Source of the DNA: Hydrogenophaga sp.
Lineage (GTDB): Bacteria; Pseudomonadota; Gammaproteobacteria; Burkholderiales; Burkholderiaceae_C
Length of the DNA: 41,411 bases
Reading direction: 5' to 3'
Assembly (NCBI GenBank): GCA_021154985.1
Contig: JAJNQE010000076.1
Span: 1 to 41,411 of the forward strand
A program made the position numbers and the translations under genes. This document shows, piece after piece, positions 8,022 through 16,087 of this stretch (its first letter is position 1; every line of letters starts with the position of its first letter). The notes below the pieces were generated by a model, which worked only from the letters and a program-made list of their open reading frames with translations, did no database searches and was not told the origin of the DNA.

Positions 8022-8774
8022 TCAGCGCACCATCGCCGGGTGCGCTTCGGGCGGGCGTTGCTCCATGTAGCCGCGCCCGTCTTTCACGCCGGTACGCCCT
8101 GCGATCTGCCAGGCGGTGCGCTGGTCGATCAGGCCGGCGAGGAACTCGAGCTCTTCGTCGGTGTGGTTGAGCGCCGGGGCCGGCGTTAGGAATCGCCCGG
8201 CCTTGGGCTCGGCCTCGCCCCAGAAGGACTGGTGGTAGCTGGACACCGACGTCGCGCGGTTGCCACCGGCCTGCATGTCCACCGTGCCGTAGCAGTTGCA
8301 GAAATAGCTGCGGTTGGCCTGGTCGGCAAACACCTCGGTGTAGACGCCGGTGCCGCGGATGCCGGCGGTGAGTGTGGGCGTGACGATGCTGCGGCTGGGG
8401 CCGCGGCCAAACGCGCTGACCACCGCACCGGTGAGCAGGCGCAGCAGGCTCACGGTGTGCAGCGTGGCGCCGCGTTCCACCGTCATGCGCGAGTTCTGTC
8501 GCACGTTGAACGACGCATTGCCCAGCACGAAGATGAGCCGCGATGCCGGACCGGTGGCGATCTCGTCACCGGTCTGGATGGTTTGCTGCGGCAGCATGCG
8601 CTGGCCGTTGAGCAGCACATCGCCCACCAGCTCCACCACGTTGCTGCGCTGCTGCGCCATGGCCGCAGGCAGTCCGCCCATGGCGACCCAGGCGGCGGCG
8701 GCTTTCAGGGTGTCGCGGCGCTGGAACCAGGTCACTTCGCTCTCGACACGGCCTTGCAGGGTGTGTTGGCTCAT
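8022..8774 (-). CDS. Exported FecR-domain protein
   Basis: The protein is 250 aa. The N-terminus carries a Tat-like signal (RRDTLK followed by an Ala-rich stretch ending AMA). The middle, about residues 45-150, is a FecR domain: VGDVLLNGQRM, QTGDEIATG, LIFVLGNASFNVRQNSRM, and the PTLTAGIRGTGVY strand. A C-N-C-Y-G motif follows. Classical FecR proteins are membrane anti-sigma regulators; this one has no cytoplasmic anti-sigma part and no sigma factor gene nearby, so it is probably a periplasmic FecR-fold protein of unknown role. It is the last gene of the DUF2782-thrB-BPSS1780 operon; its ATG overlaps the previous stop as ATGA. Confidence 0.75.
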   Translation of the reverse strand: MSQHTLQGRVESEVTWFQRRDTLKAAAAWVAMGGLPAAMAQQRSNVVELVGDVLLNGQRMLPQQTIQTGDEIATGPASRLIFVLGNASFNVRQNSRMTVERGATLHTVSLLRLLTGAVVSAFGRGPSRSIVTPTLTAGIRGTGVYTEVFADQANRSYFCNCYGTVDMQAGGNRATSVSSYHQSFWGEAEPKAGRFLTPAPALNHTDEELEFLAGLIDQRTAWQIAGRTGVKDGRGYMEQRPPEAHPAMVR

Positions 8775-9583
8775 GCATCTTCTCCGGTGGTGGTGGGGAT
8801 CGTGGTGGTTGTGGGTCGCTCGGCAGGGTCAAAACTGTCAATGAAGGTGAAATAAATCGAGGTGTGGAACATGGAAGCCATGAACAGCACGGCCGGGTAC
8901 AGCACAAGGTTGAGTGCTTGCACGCCACCCAGCAAGGCGCCCAGCAGGCTCATGAACAGGCCCACCAGCATGAACACGCCGATCCAGCCGAGGCCGTAAA
9001 AAAGCATGGCGCCCTTGTTGCCCCAGCAGGCCATGAAACTGAAAAAGAGGCTTTTGCCCGGGCTCACGCCGTGCCAGTGCACCAGCGCCGGTGCATGCCA
9101 GAAGGCCATGACCACCGGCAGGTACACCACCAGACCGGCCAGCAGCCCCTGGTTGGCCAGCGAGGCGCGCACCATCTCGGCCGACACCTCGCCCGCCGAA
9201 GGGTCCAGCGGCGGCGCAGCGTCGCCGGCGAACAGCGTGGCCACACCCAGCACCAGCAGCAGAGCGGCGGCGTACATGGCCCCCAGGATCAGCATGTTGC
9301 GGGTTTGCGCCGGCTGGCCGCGCAGACCCGAGATGAGCGTGGACGGCATGGGGAAACGCCCCTCCGTCGCTTCGCGCGTGGCCGCCATCAGGCCCAGCGT
9401 GGCCACGGGCACCAGCAGCAGCGAGATCAGCGTGCCCAGCAGCGGAATGAGCGAGAGCACCGAGACGGTGGCCATGAACATGAAGAACAGGCCGGACATG
9501 GCCAGTGGCTGACGGAAGAAGGTCTTCACGCCCAGCTTGACCCACTGCAGGCCGGCTCTGGCGGGGACGAGGTGGAGTTTCAT
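8771..9583 (-). CDS. BPSS1780-family polytopic membrane protein
   Basis: The protein is 270 aa; the start at 9583 is fixed by the ATGA overlap with the thrB stop, even though the frame is open further upstream. About six hydrophobic segments are visible, including SGLFFMFMATVSVLSLIPL, TLISLLLVPVATLGLM, MLILGAMYAAALLLVLG, LLAGLVVYLPVVMAF, WIGVFMLVGLFMSLLGALL and a last one near VLYPAVLFMAS. This matches the BPSS1780 family of Burkholderiales, which sits next to homoserine kinase in many of their genomes. Its function is unknown. Tight coupling on both sides indicates one transcript. Confidence 0.8.
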   Translation of the reverse strand: MKLHLVPARAGLQWVKLGVKTFFRQPLAMSGLFFMFMATVSVLSLIPLLGTLISLLLVPVATLGLMAATREATEGRFPMPSTLISGLRGQPAQTRNMLILGAMYAAALLLVLGVATLFAGDAAPPLDPSAGEVSAEMVRASLANQGLLAGLVVYLPVVMAFWHAPALVHWHGVSPGKSLFFSFMACWGNKGAMLFYGLGWIGVFMLVGLFMSLLGALLGGVQALNLVLYPAVLFMASMFHTSIYFTFIDSFDPAERPTTTTIPTTTGEDA

Positions 9584-10605
9584 GCGGTCACGGGTTGGGG
9601 AGCGGCGGCGGGCGCGGGCAGGTCGAGCAGCGCCGCAGGGAAAGCCTGGCTGGCGCGGTTGCGCAGCACGCGTTCGAAATGGGAAGGGTCGTGGGCTTGC
9701 AACATCGCAGCCTCGCGTGGCAAGTGCAGGTCCCACAGGCGGGAGATCCAGAAGCGCAACGCGCCGGCGCGCAGCATCGCCGGCAGCAGGCTGCGCTCGG
9801 CCGCGCTCAGGGGGCGCACCGCCTGGTAGGCGGCCAGCAGGGCCCCGGCGCGCTGGGTGTCGTGGCTGCCGTCGGTGGCGTCCTGGCGGTGGTGCACGCA
9901 CCAGTCGTTGAGGCAGACCGCGATGTCGAACAGGAAGGTGTCGCAGCCGGCGAAGTAGAAGTCGAAGAAGCCGGTGAGCTCACCGGCTTCAAACATCACG
10001 TTGTCGCGGAACAGGTCGGCGTGGATGGGGCCGCGCGGCAAGGCCGCATAAGAAGCGGTGGCCGCCACATGGTTCTGGTAGGCCAGCTCGGTGCGGATCA
10101 GGCTGGCTTGCCCTTCGTTCAGAAACGGCAACACCACCGGCACGGTTTCGTTCCACCACGGCAGGCCGCGCAGGTTGGGCTGGGTCATGGCGAAGTCGCG
10201 CCCGGCCAGGTGCATGCGCGCGAGCATGGCGCCCACCGCCTCGCAATGCGCCACGCCGGGGGCCAGTTCGCTTTTTCCCCGCAGCTTGTTCACCACCGCG
10301 GCGGGTTTGCCGTGCACCGTGTGCAGGATGTCGCCGCTGGCGGTGGCGGCCGGGTCGGGCACGGGAATGCCCTTGCCCGCCAGGTGCTTCATGAGGTGCA
10401 GATAAAACGGCAACTGCTCGAAACCCAGGCGCTCGAACACGGTGAGCACATGCTCCAGCGTCGCGCCGTCGCGCTCGCTGGTCACAAAGTAGTTGGTGTT
10501 TTCAATGCCGCCCTGGATGCCCCGCAGCTCGGTGAGGTCGCCGAGGTTCAGGGTGTGCAGCAGGGCAGCGGCTTGCGCGAACGCGACTTCGGTGTAAACG
10601 GCCAT
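9580..10605 (-). CDS. thrB: Homoserine kinase, ThrB2 (APH-fold) type
   Basis: The protein is 341 aa starting MAVYTEVAF at 10605. It catalyses ATP-dependent phosphorylation of L-homoserine, the step before threonine synthase. The kinase-fold landmarks are GIQGGIENTNYF (nucleotide loop), the Brenner motif HADLFRDNVMF with catalytic Asp, and FFDFYFAGCDTFLFDIAVCLNDW for metal binding. This is the aminoglycoside-phosphotransferase-type enzyme of Pseudomonas and Burkholderiales, not the GHMP-type enterobacterial ThrB. The start codon lies 11 bp after the DUF2782 stop, and its stop overlaps the next start as ATGA. Confidence 0.93.
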   Translation of the reverse strand: MAVYTEVAFAQAAALLHTLNLGDLTELRGIQGGIENTNYFVTSERDGATLEHVLTVFERLGFEQLPFYLHLMKHLAGKGIPVPDPAATASGDILHTVHGKPAAVVNKLRGKSELAPGVAHCEAVGAMLARMHLAGRDFAMTQPNLRGLPWWNETVPVVLPFLNEGQASLIRTELAYQNHVAATASYAALPRGPIHADLFRDNVMFEAGELTGFFDFYFAGCDTFLFDIAVCLNDWCVHHRQDATDGSHDTQRAGALLAAYQAVRPLSAAERSLLPAMLRAGALRFWISRLWDLHLPREAAMLQAHDPSHFERVLRNRASQAFPAALLDLPAPAAAPQPVTA

Positions 10606-10616
10606 GAAACGGACGG

Positions 10617-10952
10617 TCAGAAATTCAGGATGCGCCAGCTGCTGCGCCCGGCGTTGCCCGTGCGCTTGCCACCGGTTTCGCTGTTGGCGGGGCCGTTGGT
10701 GTCGGGGTTGATCTGGTAGGCCGGGGCGCCGTTTTTGGGCTGCACCTCGATGCTTTTGGTCTCGCCGCCCACACGGACTTCGTCGATGCGGGTGAGGGCG
10801 TCCTCGTTGGTGATGCGCTCGATGCGGTCGCCGGGCGAGACCCGCTGTGGCGGCTGTTCCACCGGGGGTGTCTGGCCCTGGGCGCTCAGGGCCAGGGTGA
10901 GGCCGGCCAACAGGGCGAGGGCGGACAACGGGCGTGGGGTGTGGGCGTTCAT
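10617..10952 (-). CDS. DUF2782 periplasmic protein
   Basis: The protein is 111 aa. It starts with a Sec-type signal peptide (hydrophobic LSALALLAGLTLALSAQGQ). The mature part has the DUF2782 pattern: RIERITNEDALTRIDEVRVGG, then EVQPKNGAPAYQINPD, ending in an aromatic SWRILNF. Function is unknown. It is first in the thrB operon, as in many Burkholderiales. A TACAAT hexamer lies only 5 nt before the ATG, with no Shine-Dalgarno, so the operon mRNA is probably leaderless at this gene. Confidence 0.8.
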   Translation of the reverse strand: MNAHTPRPLSALALLAGLTLALSAQGQTPPVEQPPQRVSPGDRIERITNEDALTRIDEVRVGGETKSIEVQPKNGAPAYQINPDTNGPANSETGGKRTGNAGRSSWRILNF

Positions 10953-10957
10953 GCGTC

Positions 10958-10963
10958 ATTGTA
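10958..10963 (-). promoter_or_regulatory. -10-like TACAAT, 5 nt before the DUF2782 start
   Basis: Consensus-like Burkholderiales -10 hexamer directly in front of the ATG; initiation about 6-7 nt downstream would fall at or inside the start codon. No convincing -35 seen. Confidence 0.5.
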
Positions 10964-11054
10964 GGCAGGCGGGGCGGCGCCGGGCGCACGCGGGGCCATG
11001 CCTGTGCCACTGGATACGCAGCCCGGAGGGCGCTGGATGTGGCGCGATCTCCCC

Positions 11055-11060
11055 GACAAT
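11055..11060 (+). promoter_or_regulatory. polA: -10-like GACAAT, 6 nt before the polA start
   Basis: GACAAT followed by GCGCGC and ATG. Exactly the same ACAAT-GCGCGC-ATG string precedes the sulfurtransferase gene at 20368-20381 on the other strand. No Shine-Dalgarno. Confidence 0.5.
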
Positions 11061-11066
11061 GCGCGC

Positions 11067-13871
11067 ATGTCCGACGCTTCATCCCCCACCCCCACCCTGT
11101 TGCTGGTTGACGGCTCCAGCTACCTCTACCGCGCCTTTCACGCCATGCCCGACCTGCGGGCCGTGCCCGGCGATGCGTCCAGCCCGGCCACCGGCGACAT
11201 CCGCGGCATGGTCAACATGATGCAGAGCCTCAAGAAAGAGGTGCCGGCCGACTACGTGGCCTGCGTGTTCGATGCCAAGGGGCCGACCTTCCGCGACGCC
11301 ATCTACCCGGAGTACAAGGCCCAGCGCAGCCCCATGCCGGACGACCTGCGCGCGCAGATCCCGCCGATCCACGAGGTGGTGCGCCTGCTGGGCTGGACCG
11401 TGCTCGACGTGCCCGGCGTGGAGGCCGACGACGTGATCGGCACGCTGGCCGTGACGGCCGCGCAGCAAGGCATCCGCGTGATCGTCTCCAGCGGTGACAA
11501 GGACCTGGCCCAGCTGGTGAACGAGCACATCACCATCATCGACACCATGAACGGCAAGAAGCGCGACCTGGCCGGCGTGGAGGCCGAGTTCGGTGTGCCC
11601 GCCAGCCTGATGGTGGACTTTCAGACCCTGGTGGGCGATCAGGTGGACAACGTGCCCGGTGTGGAGAAGGTCGGTCCCAAGACGGCGGCCAAGTGGCTGC
11701 AGGAGTACGGCTCGCTCGACGCGCTGGTCGCGCGCGTCGGCGAGATCAAGGGCGTGGCGGGTGAAAACCTGCGCAAGGCGCTCGACTGGTTGCCCACCGG
11801 CCGCTCGCTGCTGACCATCAAGACCGATTGCGACCTGAACGGTTTTGTGCCCGGCCTGCCGGCGCTGGACGCGATTCGCATCGGAGAGCCCGACAACGAG
11901 GCCTTGAAGGCCTTTTACGAGACCTACGGCTTCAAGGGCCTGGCGGCCAAGACCAGCGTGAAGCCCGAGGTGGTGGAGGCCTTGCGCGAAGTGCGCAGCG
12001 AGGCGGTGGACGCCGCGAACCCGGGCCTGTTCGACGAGCTGTCGGCGCCCGCAGAACCGCGCGTGTCGAACCTGGCCTACGACACCATCCTCACCTGGGA
12101 CCTGTTTGACGCCTGGCTGGCCCGCGTGCAGGCCGCCGAGCTGGTGGCGCTGGACACCGAGACCACCTCGCTCGACGAAATGCGTGCCGAGATCGTGGGC
12201 ATCAGCTTCAGCGTGAAGCCGGGCGAGGCGGCTTACATCCCGCTGCGCCACAGCGGGCCCGATGCGCCCGAACAACTGCCTTTCGACGAGGTGCTGGCCA
12301 AACTCAAGCCCTGGCTGGAAGACCCGAAGCACGCCAAGCTGGGCCAGCACGTGAAGTACGACCGGCATGTGTTTGCCAACCACGGCATCGAGGTGCAGGG
12401 GTACGTGCACGACACCATGTTGCAGAGCTACGTGCTCGAGGTGCACAAGCCGCACGGCCTGGCCAGCCTGGCCGAGCGCCACCTGGGCCGCAAGGGCATC
12501 AACTACGAAGACCTGTGCGGCAAGGGCGCCCACCAGATTCCGTTTGCGCAGGTCGATGTGGCCAAGGCGGCCGAGTACTCGTGCGAAGACAGCGACCAGA
12601 CGCTGGACGTGCACCGGGTGCTGTGGCCACAACTGGAGGCGGACGACAAATTGCGCTTCGTCTACGAGCTCGAGATCGCCAGCAGCGAAGCGCTCTACCG
12701 CATCGAGCGCAACGGCGTGCTGATCGACGCGCCCACGCTGGCCAAGCAGAGCCATGAGCTGGGCTCGCGCATCCACGCGCTGGAGCAGGAGGCTTACGAG
12801 ATCGCCGGCCAGCCGTTCAACCTGGCCAGCCCCAAACAGCTGGGCGAAATCTTCTTCGACAAGCTCGGCCTGCCGGTGATCAAGAAGACCGCGACCGGCG
12901 CCCGCAGCACCGACGAGGAGGTGCTTGAAAAGCTCGCCGAAGACTACCCGCTGCCGGCCAAGATCCTGGAGCATCGGGGTCTGAGCAAACTCAAGGGTAC
13001 CTACACCGACAAGCTGGCGCAGTTGGCCCACCCCGACACCGGGCGCGTGCACACGCACTACGCACAGGCCGTGGCCGTGACCGGGCGCCTCTCCAGCAAC
13101 GACCCCAACCTGCAGAACATCCCGATCCGCACGCCCGAGGGTCGGCGCGTGCGCGAGGCCTTTGTGGCACCGGCCGGCAGCGTGATCGCGAGCGCCGACT
13201 ACTCGCAGATCGAGCTGCGCATCATGGCCCACATCAGCGGCGACGAAGCGCTCTTGCGTGCCTTCCACGAAGGCATCGACGTGCACCGCGCCACCGCCGC
13301 CGAGGTGTTCGGCGTGGAGGCCGCGCAGGTCAGCAGCGAGCAGCGCCGCTACGCCAAGGTCATCAACTTCGGCCTGATCTACGGCATGAGCGCCTTCGGC
13401 CTGGCCAAGGCCCTGGCCATCGACAACACAGCGGCCAAGAACTACATCACGCGCTACTTCGAGCGCTTCGCGGGCGTGAAGCGGTATATGGACGACACCC
13501 GCGCCCAGGCCAAAGCCCGGGGCTATGTGGAGACCGTGTTTGGCCGCCGCCTGTACCTGCCCGAGATCAACAGCCCCAACGGCCCGCGCCGCAGCGGCGC
13601 CGAGCGCGCCGCGATCAACGCGCCCATGCAGGGCACGGCGGCCGATCTCATCAAGCTCAGCATGGTGGCGGTGCAGAAAGCGCTGGACGACCAACAGCGC
13701 GGCACCCGGATGATCATGCAGGTGCACGACGAACTGGTGTTTGAAGTGCCCGAGGCCGAGGTGGATTGGCTGCGCACTGAAATTCCGCGCCTGATGGCGG
13801 GTGTGGCCGAACTCAAGGTGCCGCTGCTGGCCGAGGTGGGCGTGGGACCGAACTGGGACAAAGCGCATTGA
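11067..13871 (+). CDS. polA: DNA polymerase I
   Basis: The protein is 934 aa, the normal family length. It has three domains in order: an N-terminal 5'-3' flap exonuclease (about 1-290; LLLVDGSSYLYRAFHA, SGDKDLAQLV, GVEKVGPKTAAKWL); a 3'-5' proofreading exonuclease (about 330-515; LDTETTS with the catalytic Asp and Glu, YDRHVF, YSCEDSDQT), which looks intact; and the polymerase domain with motif A DYSQIELR, the O-helix RRYAKVINFGLIYG and motif C VHDEL. It acts in Okazaki fragment processing and repair. The start at 11067 is preferred over an upstream GTG/ATG extension because the fold begins at TLLLVDG. It diverges from the thrB operon across 114 bp. The stop overlaps the next gene's TTG. Confidence 0.97.
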   Translation: MSDASSPTPTLLLVDGSSYLYRAFHAMPDLRAVPGDASSPATGDIRGMVNMMQSLKKEVPADYVACVFDAKGPTFRDAIYPEYKAQRSPMPDDLRAQIPPIHEVVRLLGWTVLDVPGVEADDVIGTLAVTAAQQGIRVIVSSGDKDLAQLVNEHITIIDTMNGKKRDLAGVEAEFGVPASLMVDFQTLVGDQVDNVPGVEKVGPKTAAKWLQEYGSLDALVARVGEIKGVAGENLRKALDWLPTGRSLLTIKTDCDLNGFVPGLPALDAIRIGEPDNEALKAFYETYGFKGLAAKTSVKPEVVEALREVRSEAVDAANPGLFDELSAPAEPRVSNLAYDTILTWDLFDAWLARVQAAELVALDTETTSLDEMRAEIVGISFSVKPGEAAYIPLRHSGPDAPEQLPFDEVLAKLKPWLEDPKHAKLGQHVKYDRHVFANHGIEVQGYVHDTMLQSYVLEVHKPHGLASLAERHLGRKGINYEDLCGKGAHQIPFAQVDVAKAAEYSCEDSDQTLDVHRVLWPQLEADDKLRFVYELEIASSEALYRIERNGVLIDAPTLAKQSHELGSRIHALEQEAYEIAGQPFNLASPKQLGEIFFDKLGLPVIKKTATGARSTDEEVLEKLAEDYPLPAKILEHRGLSKLKGTYTDKLAQLAHPDTGRVHTHYAQAVAVTGRLSSNDPNLQNIPIRTPEGRRVREAFVAPAGSVIASADYSQIELRIMAHISGDEALLRAFHEGIDVHRATAAEVFGVEAAQVSSEQRRYAKVINFGLIYGMSAFGLAKALAIDNTAAKNYITRYFERFAGVKRYMDDTRAQAKARGYVETVFGRRLYLPEINSPNGPRRSGAERAAINAPMQGTAADLIKLSMVAVQKALDDQQRGTRMIMQVHDELVFEVPEAEVDWLRTEIPRLMAGVAELKVPLLAEVGVGPNWDKAH

Positions 13872-15061
13872 AGCTGCCGCGCCGCGCATTTCTGTGCAGC
13901 GGCCTGGCGGCGGCGGGCTTGCCCACGTGGGCGCAGACCGATGACAAGTGGGGCGCCCTGCGCGGCTACCCGGAGAGCCGCGCCAGCTTCGAGCGCCTGC
14001 CCGAATTTCGGGTGGGCAACTATTCGGGCGGGCATGAGCGTTCGATCCGCCACCATGTGATCCGCGCCGGTGGCCGGGTGGCCGCCTGGACCGACGCGCC
14101 GCTGACCGACTTCCGGTACCGCTCGGGCTTGTTTCAGAGAACGCCCGACACCTACCTGGCGCAGTGGCCGGTCACCGGCCTGCTGATCGCCCGGGACAAC
14201 AACATCCTCGTCGAGCGCTACCGCTTCGCGCGCGAGCCCGCCATGCGCTTTCAGAGCTGGTCCATGGCCAAGAGCGTCACATCGCTGCTGCTCGGCATTT
14301 GCCTGGACCGGGGGCTCATTGCGTCGTTCGACGATCTCGCGGCCCGCTACGTGCCGGAGCTTGCCGGCAGCCTGCACGGCGAGACCTCGCTGCGTCACCT
14401 GGCCAACATGTGCAGCGGCGCCGACGTGGTGCACGCGCGCGACAACGCCGTGCTCTACCCCGGCGCGCTGCTCGGTCGCGATCCGGACATTGCGCGCACG
14501 GTCGCCGCCTGGAACCGGCGCAGCGACGCCGCCGGTACGCGCTTCAACTACAACGAGCTGGCTCCGTTGACGCTGGGCATGGTGATGCGGCGCGTCACCG
14601 GTGGCTCGCTGTCGGCTTTTGCCGAGCGGGCCTTGTGGCAGCCCCTGGGCGCCGAAGCGCCAGCCACCTGGCTCACCGACGCGCGCGGCGCCGAGTTCAA
14701 CAGCATCGGGTTCGCCGCGCGGTTGCGCGACTGGGCGCGACTGGGCCGGCTGGTGGCACAGCGCGGGCGCGGCCCCGATGGCCAAGCCATCGTCAGCGAA
14801 GCCTGGATCAACGAATGCACCTCGTGGAGCGAGGCCGACGCCCCGGCGCGCGTGGGACGGGTCCGTCTGGCACACGGCTACAAGGCGCTGTTCTGGCACA
14901 CGCGCGCCGACGGCTCTCGACCCGCCATGCATGGGCACCACGGCCAGCGCGTGCTGATCGACCTGCCGACCCGCACCGTGCTCGTGCACACCGCGGTTGA
15001 CCAGCAAGGCCCATGGGAGCACGAGCTGCAGGACATGTTCGACGCGGCCACGCGGCTATAG
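13868..15061 (+). CDS. Serine hydrolase of the beta-lactamase/6-aminohexanoate-dimer hydrolase type, exported
   Basis: The protein is 397 aa, translated from a TTG that overlaps the polA TGA (TTGA). The TTG is supported because the residues just after it form an export signal with a twin-arginine-like LPRRAFL and a cleavage-like TWAQ. Ser132-Met-Ala-Lys135 is the S-x-x-K nucleophile pair. Tyr228 lies in FNYNE, where class-C enzymes usually have Y-x-N; the third position here is Glu. A HGHHG segment near the C-terminus replaces the K-T-G triad. The family hydrolyses amides or esters (NylB-like, esterase EstB-like) in the periplasm. Substrate unknown. Coupling to polA is positional; there is no functional link. 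Confidence 0.8.
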   Translation: MKLPRRAFLCSGLAAAGLPTWAQTDDKWGALRGYPESRASFERLPEFRVGNYSGGHERSIRHHVIRAGGRVAAWTDAPLTDFRYRSGLFQRTPDTYLAQWPVTGLLIARDNNILVERYRFAREPAMRFQSWSMAKSVTSLLLGICLDRGLIASFDDLAARYVPELAGSLHGETSLRHLANMCSGADVVHARDNAVLYPGALLGRDPDIARTVAAWNRRSDAAGTRFNYNELAPLTLGMVMRRVTGGSLSAFAERALWQPLGAEAPATWLTDARGAEFNSIGFAARLRDWARLGRLVAQRGRGPDGQAIVSEAWINECTSWSEADAPARVGRVRLAHGYKALFWHTRADGSRPAMHGHHGQRVLIDLPTRTVLVHTAVDQQGPWEHELQDMFDAATRL

Positions 15062-15108
15062 CGCCCATGGCAGACTTGACGGCCCAGAACTTGCACAGGA
15101 GACACACG

Positions 15109-16017
15109 ATGCTGAACGACCAACGCGACCAACACGTCCAAGACCTGGGCGCCTTGCTGCCCGGCCAGTCAAACGAACACGGCGCCACCCGCCGCACCGC
15201 GCTCAAGGCGGCGCTGGGCGTGGGCTACGCCGCTGCGGCGGCCCCGCTGATGGCGCAAACCGCCATTCGCACGCCCTCAGATGGCCTGACCGTGGGCGAA
15301 GTGATGATCGATGTCAACGGTTACAAGATGCCGGCCTACCGCGCCGCGCCCGCCGGCAAGACCGGGTTGCCGGTGGTGCTGGTGCTGTCCGAAATCTTCG
15401 GTGTGCACGAGTACATCGCCGACACCGCGCGCCGTTTCGCCAGGGCGGGTTTTCTCGCGATCGCGCCCGAGCTGTTCGTGCGCCAGGGCGATGCGCAGAG
15501 TTACGGCGAGATGGCCAAGCTGATCGCCGAGGTGGTCTCCAAGGTGCCCGACGCGCAGGTGATGGCCGATCTGGACGCCACGGTGAAGTGGGCGGCCGCC
15601 AACGGCGGTGATGCCTCCAAGTTGGGCGTGACCGGTTTCTGCTGGGGCGGCCGCCAGACCTGGCTGTACGCGGCCCACAACCCGGCCGTGAAAGCCGGCG
15701 TAGCCTGGTACGGCCGCCTGGTGGGCGACGCCACGCCGCTCAATCCCAAACACCCGGTGGACATCGCCGCCCAGCTCAAAGGCCCGGTGCTGGGGCTCTA
15801 CGGCAGTGCCGACACCGGCATCCCGCTTGACACGGTTGATAAGATGAAGGCAGCGCTGGCGGCGGGCAGTCCTGCCGCCAAAGCGTCGACTTTTGTGGTG
15901 TACCCCGAAGCGCCCCACGCCTTTCACGCCGACTACCGCCCGACCTTCCGCAAGGAACCCGCCGAAGACGGCTGGAACCGTGCGCTGGCCTGGTTCAAGC
16001 AGCACGGCGTGGCCTGA
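15109..16017 (+). CDS. Dienelactone hydrolase-family protein, Tat-like export signal
   Basis: The protein is 302 aa; the ATG at 15109 has CAGGAG 7 nt upstream, so the longer in-frame start at 15067 is not used. The N-terminus contains TRRTALKAALGVGYAAAAAPLMAQ, a twin-arginine-like signal with a cleavage-like site near residue 50. The alpha/beta-hydrolase domain carries the family triad: Cys178 in GFCWGG, Asp235 in GSADTG, His270 in APHAFH. The family opens dienelactones in chlorocatechol degradation, but exported members with this signal are widespread and of uncertain substrate. The 47-bp gap upstream has no clear terminator. A hairpin terminator follows. Confidence 0.88.
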   Translation: MLNDQRDQHVQDLGALLPGQSNEHGATRRTALKAALGVGYAAAAAPLMAQTAIRTPSDGLTVGEVMIDVNGYKMPAYRAAPAGKTGLPVVLVLSEIFGVHEYIADTARRFARAGFLAIAPELFVRQGDAQSYGEMAKLIAEVVSKVPDAQVMADLDATVKWAAANGGDASKLGVTGFCWGGRQTWLYAAHNPAVKAGVAWYGRLVGDATPLNPKHPVDIAAQLKGPVLGLYGSADTGIPLDTVDKMKAALAAGSPAAKASTFVVYPEAPHAFHADYRPTFRKEPAEDGWNRALAWFKQHGVA

Positions 16018-16041
16018 GGCCAAGCGCAGAGGCGTCGCCGG

Positions 16042-16065
16042 GGCCGCTGAAAAGCGGCCTTTTTT
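16042..16065 (+). terminator. Rho-independent terminator after the dienelactone hydrolase gene
   Basis: GGCCGCT (16042-16048), GAAA tetraloop, AGCGGCC (16053-16059), then six T. It sits only 23 bp before the ZIP gene start, which leaves very little room for a ZIP promoter downstream of it. Confidence 0.9.
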
Positions 16066-16087
16066 GTGGACGAACTGAAAAAGAAAC

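Noticed and set aside
11079..13889. 936-codon open frame antisense to polA
   Set aside because: Its translation is Gly/His/Gln/Val-rich with no domain and mirrors polA codons; long antisense frames are expected at this GC content.
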